From JACMNW01 sp963708425 (GTDB lineage: Bacteria; Pseudomonadota; Alphaproteobacteria; Rhodobacterales; Rhodobacteraceae), in contig OY970206.1 of assembly GCA_963708425.1 (NCBI GenBank), positions 1,736,001 through 1,800,000 of the forward strand: 64,000 nucleotides of DNA, given 5' to 3'. The position numbers and the translations under genes are program-made. Position 1 is the first letter of the stretch; every line of letters begins with the position of its first letter. Below the pieces are notes generated by a model. It worked only from the letters and a program-made list of their open reading frames with translations, was not told the origin of the DNA and made no database searches. Shown one piece after another: positions 58,382-64,000 of the stretch.

Positions 58382-59390
58382 TCGTACCACCCTCTCACAG
58401 CAATTCCTGCAATCCGCCGGTTGGGGCAAGGCCGACCGCCGTTTTCTGGCTGGCGATTGGTCCGACCGCAGCTATGACCGCCTTTCAATGGCAGGCAAAA
58501 CTGCGGTCCTCATGGACGCGCCACCCGGCAAAGGCGATGATCCCGCCGATTTCGTCGCCATCGCCACCTACCTGACCAACCTCGGCCTGTCCGCCCCAAA
58601 GATTCTGGCGCAAGATCTACCCAATGGCTTCCTGCTGCTCGAAGACCTCGGCGACAACCTGTTCGTCCGCGCCATTGCCCAAGACCCATCCCTCGAAATC
58701 CCGCTCTACACCGGCGCCACCGACGTCCTAATCAAACTCCAAGCCGCCAACCCCCCCGCCAACCTCCCCAACCTGTCACCATCAGATTGGGCCCAAGCCG
58801 CCACCTTCGCCTTAGATTGGTATCGCTTCGCCATCACCGGCGACCGCGCCGCCCACGATGATTTCGTCGCCACCCTGACAGAGGCCCTGACCACTAACGC
58901 CATCGGCCCCAAAGTCACAATCCTGCGCGATTATCACGCCGAAAACCTGCTCTGGCTGCCGCACCGCAACGGCATCGCCCGCGTCGGTCTGCTTGATTTC
59001 CAACTCGCCCAGATGGGCCAGCCCGGTTATGATCTGGTGTCGTTCCTGCAAGACGCCCGCCGCGATGTGCCGCCACAAACCGAACGCGCCATGCAAACCC
59101 GCATGATCGACGCTACAGGTGCCGACGACGCTACATTCCTGCGCGCCTACGCCGTGCTTGGTGCCCAGCGCCAGTTGCGCATCATCGGCGGCGCCGCCCG
59201 GCTCTGCCTCATCAAGGGCAAAACCCCACAGCTTGCCCTGCTGCCCCGCGTCTGGCGTCACTTGCAGCGCAACCTGGCGCATCCCGCCCTTGCACCCCTC
59301 GCCGCGATCTGCGCCAATCTGTTGCCAGAACCGACCCCCGAAAACCTTGAGCGGATAGCCAACCAATGCGGCAAACACCCCACGCCCTGA
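58374..59390 (+). CDS. amgK: Aminoglycoside phosphotransferase-like sugar kinase (AmgK family)
   Basis: A 338-residue kinase-fold protein. It has the phosphotransferase motifs LRDYHAENLLWL (catalytic Asp and Asn) and GLLDFQLAQMGQPGYDLVSF (metal-binding Asp). AmgK phosphorylates N-acetylmuramate (and GlcNAc) at the anomeric position, in a cell-wall recycling path that bypasses MurA. The next gene encodes a MurU-type nucleotidyltransferase, the following step, which supports this assignment over a drug resistance role. The start overlaps tsaE. Confidence 0.85.
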   Translation: MPDRTTLSQQFLQSAGWGKADRRFLAGDWSDRSYDRLSMAGKTAVLMDAPPGKGDDPADFVAIATYLTNLGLSAPKILAQDLPNGFLLLEDLGDNLFVRAIAQDPSLEIPLYTGATDVLIKLQAANPPANLPNLSPSDWAQAATFALDWYRFAITGDRAAHDDFVATLTEALTTNAIGPKVTILRDYHAENLLWLPHRNGIARVGLLDFQLAQMGQPGYDLVSFLQDARRDVPPQTERAMQTRMIDATGADDATFLRAYAVLGAQRQLRIIGGAARLCLIKGKTPQLALLPRVWRHLQRNLAHPALAPLAAICANLLPEPTPENLERIANQCGKHPTP

Positions 59391-60070
59391 TGCTTTTTGC
59401 CGCCGGACTTGGCACGCGCATGGGTGATTTGGTGGCAAACTGCCCAAAGCCCTTGCTTCAGGTCGGCGGCCGCACTCTGATCGACCGCGCGCTCGATCTG
59501 GCAGATCAGGCAAGCATCCCTCGCAAAGTCGTCAACCTGCACTACCTCGGCGATCAAATCGCAACCCACCTTGCGCCGCGCAAGGATATTGCTCCGTCGT
59601 GGGAGCGTGACCAAATCCTAGAAACCGGCGGTGGCCTGCGCGCCGCCCTGCCGCTGCTGGGCGATGGCCCGGTTTTCACCCTGAACCCCGATGTCGTGTG
59701 GGCCGGGCCAAACCCATTGACCCAACTGCGCGACGCGTGGGATGGCAACACAATGGATGGGCTACTGCTGCTACTACCGATGTCGTCCGTCAAAGGCCGC
59801 GATGGCCGCGCCGATTTCCTGCTTGGCGCCGATGGCCGCATCGCCCGCGCGGGCAGCATGGGTCAGCACCTTTATATCGGCGCGCAGATAATCCGCACCG
59901 AAGGGCTGGCCGATATTCCCGATGCCGTCTTTTCGCTCAACCGCCTGTGGGACATGATGATCGCGGATCGCCGCGCATATGGCCTGATCTACCCCGGCGA
60001 ATGGTGCGATGTCGGCACCCCGCAAGGCCTTACTGAGGCCGCGACACTGCTGGCCAATGCCAATATTTGA
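59366..60070 (+). CDS. murU: N-acetylmuramate-1-phosphate uridylyltransferase-like protein
   Basis: A 234-residue NDP-sugar pyrophosphorylase-fold protein. The nucleotide motif LFAAGLGTRMGDL and PKPLLQVGGRTLID are at the N-terminus, ETGGGLRAALPLL and FTLNPDVVW follow, and the end has WCDVGTPQGL. MurU makes UDP-N-acetylmuramic acid from the AmgK product. The gene overlaps amgK by 25 bases and addB by 14, so the cluster is tightly coupled. Confidence 0.87.
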   Translation: MRQTPHALMLFAAGLGTRMGDLVANCPKPLLQVGGRTLIDRALDLADQASIPRKVVNLHYLGDQIATHLAPRKDIAPSWERDQILETGGGLRAALPLLGDGPVFTLNPDVVWAGPNPLTQLRDAWDGNTMDGLLLLLPMSSVKGRDGRADFLLGADGRIARAGSMGQHLYIGAQIIRTEGLADIPDAVFSLNRLWDMMIADRRAYGLIYPGEWCDVGTPQGLTEAATLLANANI

Positions 60071-62981
60071 TGCCCCCGGCCCCCGCGTTTTCGCCCTGCC
60101 CGCCGGCGCAGATTTCCCCGCCGAACTGGTACGCGGGCTGCAAGAGCGCCTCGCCGGTCAACCGCCCGAGGCAATGGCGGCGGTGCAGCTCTACGTTAAC
60201 ACCTCGCGGATGCGCCGCCGGATCGTCGATCTTTTCTGCGCAAACGGCGCAAGTTTCCTGCCCCGGATCCGGCTGATCACCGAGCTTGGCCAACAAACCC
60301 TGATGGCAGGCATCCCCGCCGCCGTATCCCCCCTGCGCCGCAGGCTGGAACTCGCCCAACTGATCACCCCCCTAATCGATGCCGACAGCAGTTTTGCCCC
60401 CCGCGCCGCCCTTTACGATCTGGCCGACAGCTTGGCCGGACTGATGGACGAAATGCAAGGCGAAGGGGTTGAGCCGGAAGATATCGCCGCCCTCGATGTC
60501 TCCAACCACTCCGACCACTGGAAACGGACGCAAGCCTTCCTCGGCATAGTCACCCAATACATCGACAAAACTGCCGCCCCCGATACCGAGGCGCGCCAAC
60601 GCATGGTCGTCGAACGCCTGACCGAACATTGGCAAACCAACCCACCAGCGGGCCCGGTCATCGTCGCAGGCTCCACCGGATCACGCGGCACTACCGCATT
60701 GTTCATGCGCGCCGTCGCCGCCCTGTCCCAAGGCGCGCTTGTGCTGCCGGGGTTCGAATTTGACATGCCGCCCGCCGTTTGGGCCGCATTAGACACTGCT
60801 TTGGCCGCCGAAGATCACCCGCAATACCGCTTTCACAGCCTTCTGACATCGCTAGACCTCCCCCACAGCGCCGTCAAACCATGGCGTAACATCGCCGCCC
60901 CCAACCCCGCCCGCAACGCCCTTGTCGCCCTCTCCCTACGTCCCGCACCTGTCACCGATCAATGGCTGACCGACGGCGTAAAGCTGCAAAATCTCGCCGG
61001 GGCCACCCAAGATATGACCCTGATCGAGGCCGCATCCCCCCGCGCCGAGGCCCTCGCCATCGCCCTGATCCTGCGCAAAGCCGCCGAAGACGGTCGCACT
61101 GCCGCCCTCATCACCCCCGACCGAGGCCTGACCCGGCAAGTCACCGCCGCCTTGGATCGCTGGCGCATCCTGCCCGACGATTCCGCCGGTCGCCCCCTCG
61201 CCCTATCCGCACCCGGTCGCCTTTTGCGCCATGTCGCGGCCCTGTTCGGCCAACGCCTGACCGCTGAAACCCTGCTAACCATTCTGAAACACCCGCTAAC
61301 CGCCACTGGCGCCGATCGCGGCCTACACCTGAAACTGACCCGCGATCTTGAACTGCACCTGCGCCGCAAAGGCCCGGCTTTTCCAACCGGAACTGATCTG
61401 ATCACTTGGGCCAAGGGCGATGATGCCGTGGCATGGGCCACTACAATCGCCGCAGCCCTAAACGGCCTGGAAACCATCACTACCCGCCCCCTTGCCGATC
61501 ACGTCGCGCACCACCAATCCCTCACCGAAGCCCTCGCACGCGGCACTGCCCCCATTGGCTCCGGCGCGCTCTGGGCCGAAAACGCCGGCATCAACGCCCT
61601 CGCCACCCTGCAAGATCTGGCGCGCGAAGCCATCCACGGCGCACCGATGTCACCGCAAGATTACACCAGCCTGTTCACCGCCATCCTGAACCAGGGCGAG
61701 GTGCGCGACCCCTCGCAACCCCATCCCCAAATCATGATCTGGGGCACTTTGGAAGCCCGCGTTCAAGGTGCCGATCTGGTTATCCTAGGCGGTCTGAACG
61801 ACGGCTCATGGCCCAAACTGCCCAATCCCGACCCGTGGCTAAACCGCGAAATGCGCCAGAAAGCGGGTCTATTATTGCCGGATCGCCAAATCGGCCTGTC
61901 CGCGCACGACTACCAACAAGCCATCGCCGCGCGTGAAGTGGTGCTAACCCGCGCGCACCGAAATGCCGATGCCGAAACCGTCGCCTCGCGCTGGCTGAAC
62001 CGGCTGACCAACCTGCTGGACGGCCTGCCTGATCAAGGCGGCAAGCAGGCGCTGAAGGAAATGAAAGATCGCGGCAACAAATGGCTGGCCCTCGCCGCCG
62101 CCCTCGAAGACCCCGGCGCACCCATAACTCCTGCCACTCGCCCCGCCCCGCGCCCGCCAGTCGCGCATCGCCCAAAGCAGCTGTACGTCACCGCCATCGC
62201 CAAGTTGATCCGCGATCCCTACGCCATCTACGCCCGCGAAATCCTGCGGCTTTACCCGCTGGACCCCCTGCACCAAACCGCCGACGCCCGCCTGCGCGGC
62301 AAGACCCTTCATTCGGTGCTGGAACGGTTCGTCAAGACCCGTCCACCCGCCGAATCCCTGCCCGACGCCCGCACCCGCCTGATGCAAACCGCCGCCGATG
62401 TGTTGGCCGAAGACGTGCCCTACCCCGCCGCCCGCGCATTGTGGCTGGCCCGCCTGGACCGCGCCGCCGACTTCTTCCTGACGTTTGAGGCCACAGAAGG
62501 CGGCACCCCTTTGGTGATCGAAAACACCGGCACTTCGACTCTGACGTCGCTGGATTTTACCCTGAAGGCCCGCCCTGACCGCATTGATCTGTTGCCCGAT
62601 GGCCGCCTGCACATCATGGATTACAAAACCGGCAAACCACCATCGGAGGCGCAACAGAAGAAATTCGACAACCAGCTTTTGTTGCAAGCCGCCATGGCAC
62701 AGCGCGGCGGTTTCGGCCATGCCCTCACCGATGTGGCCCGCATCACCTACATCGGCCTCGGCACCAACCTGGCCACCGTAGCCACTGAAATCACGCCCGA
62801 CCTGACTGCCGACGTTTGGGAAAAACTGCACAAACTGATCGGCACTTACCTCACCCGCGATCAAGGCTATCAATCCCGCCGCGCCGTCTTTGAAGACCGC
62901 GAAATTGGCGATTACGATCACCTCGCCCGCCACGGCGAATGGCAGCAAAGCGATTGGCCTGCGCCCGAGGATGTCGGCTAA
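60057..62981 (+). CDS. addB: Double-strand break repair protein AddB
   Basis: A 974-residue subunit of the AddAB helicase-nuclease, which resects double-strand breaks for RecA. The N-terminal part resembles an inactive UvrD-like helicase with VNTSRMRRRIVDLF. The C-terminal nuclease domain has the RecB-type motif HIMDYKTGKPPSEAQQKKFD and the following FDNQLLLQAAM. ATG 60057 (MPIFDAPGPRVFALPAGADF) is the alphaproteobacterial start. The stop shares one base with the addA start (TAATG). Confidence 0.92.
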   Translation: MPIFDAPGPRVFALPAGADFPAELVRGLQERLAGQPPEAMAAVQLYVNTSRMRRRIVDLFCANGASFLPRIRLITELGQQTLMAGIPAAVSPLRRRLELAQLITPLIDADSSFAPRAALYDLADSLAGLMDEMQGEGVEPEDIAALDVSNHSDHWKRTQAFLGIVTQYIDKTAAPDTEARQRMVVERLTEHWQTNPPAGPVIVAGSTGSRGTTALFMRAVAALSQGALVLPGFEFDMPPAVWAALDTALAAEDHPQYRFHSLLTSLDLPHSAVKPWRNIAAPNPARNALVALSLRPAPVTDQWLTDGVKLQNLAGATQDMTLIEAASPRAEALAIALILRKAAEDGRTAALITPDRGLTRQVTAALDRWRILPDDSAGRPLALSAPGRLLRHVAALFGQRLTAETLLTILKHPLTATGADRGLHLKLTRDLELHLRRKGPAFPTGTDLITWAKGDDAVAWATTIAAALNGLETITTRPLADHVAHHQSLTEALARGTAPIGSGALWAENAGINALATLQDLAREAIHGAPMSPQDYTSLFTAILNQGEVRDPSQPHPQIMIWGTLEARVQGADLVILGGLNDGSWPKLPNPDPWLNREMRQKAGLLLPDRQIGLSAHDYQQAIAAREVVLTRAHRNADAETVASRWLNRLTNLLDGLPDQGGKQALKEMKDRGNKWLALAAALEDPGAPITPATRPAPRPPVAHRPKQLYVTAIAKLIRDPYAIYAREILRLYPLDPLHQTADARLRGKTLHSVLERFVKTRPPAESLPDARTRLMQTAADVLAEDVPYPAARALWLARLDRAADFFLTFEATEGGTPLVIENTGTSTLTSLDFTLKARPDRIDLLPDGRLHIMDYKTGKPPSEAQQKKFDNQLLLQAAMAQRGGFGHALTDVARITYIGLGTNLATVATEITPDLTADVWEKLHKLIGTYLTRDQGYQSRRAVFEDREIGDYDHLARHGEWQQSDWPAPEDVG

Positions 62982-64000
62982 TGCGAAATGATGCCAGCAC
63001 CCGGCAAGTTCAGGCCGCTGATCCCGCCGCCTCCACCTGGCTATCCGCCAACGCCGGGTCCGGCAAAACCAAAGTGCTGATCGACCGCGTCGCGCGCCTG
63101 CTTTTGTCCGGTGTCAAACCCCAGCACATCCTCTGCCTCACCTACACCAAAGCGGCCGCGGCAGAGATGCAAAATCGCCTTTTCAAGCGCCTCGGCGAGT
63201 GGGCGATGATGCCAGATCAGGCTCTGTTAAAGCAATTATCCGCCCTCGGCGACGATGCGCTGATGCCAAAACGCCTGTCTGCCGCGCGCCAGTTGTTCGC
63301 CGCCGCCATCGACACCCCTGGCGGCCTACGCATCCAAACTATCCACTCCTTCTGCGCCATGCTGCTGCGCCGCTTCCCGCTGGAGGCTGGCGTTTCGCCG
63401 CAATTCGTCGAACTGGATGATCGCGCGGGCCGCCTTTTGCGCGATGCCATTGTGCAAGACATGGCCGATATTCTGGCCCCCGAAGCCGTTGCCGCCGTCG
63501 CCCGCGCCTATACCGGCGAAGATTTCGCCACGCTGATGGATCAAACCTCGCGCCTGCGGTCCGCCTTTGAGCACCCGATGAGCATGGCCGAATGCCGCGC
63601 CGCCTTCGATGTGCCTGCCCACGTCACGCGCGAAAGCCTGCTCGCCGATGTGTTTCTGGGCGGCGAGGCTGACTGGCTGCCGCAAGTGGCGGCGATCATG
63701 GCCACGGGTTCCACCAACGACGCCAAAGACGCCCGAAGACTTCGCGCGATGCGGCTTGATGTGCCAGATCATGCAACGCTGGATCAGATGGAAGATGCTT
63801 TCCTAACTGGCGTTGGCACGAAATCACCCTTTTCCGCCAAGTTAGACACGCTTCCAACCAAAGCAACGCAGTCCGCCCTCGGCCCTCTGCACTCCCGCCT
63901 GCAAGACCTAATGCGCCGGGTTGAAGCCACTCGCCCGAAACGCCTTGCCCTGCTCGCCGCCGAAAAAACCGCCGCTCTGCATGCCTTTGCCGCGGCCTTC
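62981..64000 (+). CDS. addA: Double-strand break repair helicase AddA (3' end outside window)
   Basis: The first 340 codons of AddA, open to the window edge. The UvrD-type helicase Walker A is STWLSANAGSGKTKVL (residues 18-33), then motif Ia LCLTYTKAAAAEMQNRL and the Q/Ic motif IQTIHSFCAMLLRRF. The full protein should be about 1100-1150 residues with a C-terminal nuclease domain. It forms the AddAB complex with the upstream product, with which it shares a TAATG stop-start. Confidence 0.93.
   Translation, partial: MRNDASTRQVQAADPAASTWLSANAGSGKTKVLIDRVARLLLSGVKPQHILCLTYTKAAAAEMQNRLFKRLGEWAMMPDQALLKQLSALGDDALMPKRLSAARQLFAAAIDTPGGLRIQTIHSFCAMLLRRFPLEAGVSPQFVELDDRAGRLLRDAIVQDMADILAPEAVAAVARAYTGEDFATLMDQTSRLRSAFEHPMSMAECRAAFDVPAHVTRESLLADVFLGGEADWLPQVAAIMATGSTNDAKDARRLRAMRLDVPDHATLDQMEDAFLTGVGTKSPFSAKLDTLPTKATQSALGPLHSRLQDLMRRVEATRPKRLALLAAEKTAALHAFAAAF

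Noticed and set aside
58374..59390. Aminoglycoside resistance kinase
   Set aside because: The fold is shared, but linkage to a MurU-type gene in a conserved housekeeping cluster points to the cell-wall recycling kinase AmgK.
1..64000. CRISPR array or prophage structural genes
   Set aside because: No regularly spaced repeats, Cas genes, or capsid, tail or terminase genes are visible anywhere in the window.

Overview
This window looks like the chromosome of an alphaproteobacterium of the order Rhodobacterales (Rhodobacter/Roseobacter relatives). The strongest sign is the redox-control locus at 52.1-56.2 kb: regB divergent from senC-regA-hvrA, with an hvrB-type LysR gene and ahcY beyond. It also holds alphaproteobacterial core blocks: hemD/Mic60/hemY, tsaD-gpsA and tsaE-amgK-murU-addB-addA. 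Both window edges cut genes: a GcvT-family protein at the left and addA at the right. All product names rest on reading the sequence and recalling families; no searches were run.

1.6-9.5 kb (minus strand): a tightly coupled seven-gene operon. It runs from an AmiC-like sensor and an AmiR-like ANTAR antiterminator into a peptide/amide-type ABC importer (two permeases, binding protein, double ATPase) and an acetamidase/formamidase. A strong intrinsic terminator preceded by two small hairpins lies in the leader just before amiC. This fits an amide-induced antitermination circuit that imports and hydrolyses amides for nitrogen.

9.5-16.5 kb: a decayed region. An SDR dehydrogenase, a DUF4010 membrane protein and an AI-2E-family transporter sit among broken IS3, IS110 and IS481 transposases, a LysR fragment, a frameshifted small gene and a degenerate copy of the sequence beside tRNA-Ser.

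16.5-30.1 kb: a catabolic island. A LacI regulator is divergent from a long operon encoding a membrane di-iron hydroxylase, an unusual sugar importer (two binding proteins, three permeases, one single-domain ATPase), a MocA/IolG-like dehydrogenase, two TIM-barrel isomerase-like proteins, a MocE-like Rieske ferredoxin and a divergent PanB-like protein. The gene set resembles the rhizobial moc (rhizopine) system. Each binding-protein gene is bracketed by intercistronic hairpins. The right end is broken: a Gfo/Idh stub, the N-terminus of a second hydroxylase joined to the tail of a subtilase, and half of a tRNA-fMet.

30.4-37.0 kb: a LacI-controlled sugar operon (binding protein, two permeases, a cytoplasmic GH32/GH68-like hydrolase, MalK/UgpC-type ATPase) with a tandem pair of 14-bp palindromic operators. 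37.2-41.7 kb: remnants of a tyrosine recombinase, tRNA-Ser(GCT), a large MmeI-like restriction-modification enzyme and tRNA-Thr(CGT). 41.7-64 kb: conserved core genes for heme synthesis and inner-membrane organisation, tRNA t6A modification, phospholipid precursor synthesis, the methyl cycle, redox signalling, cell-wall recycling and double-strand break repair.
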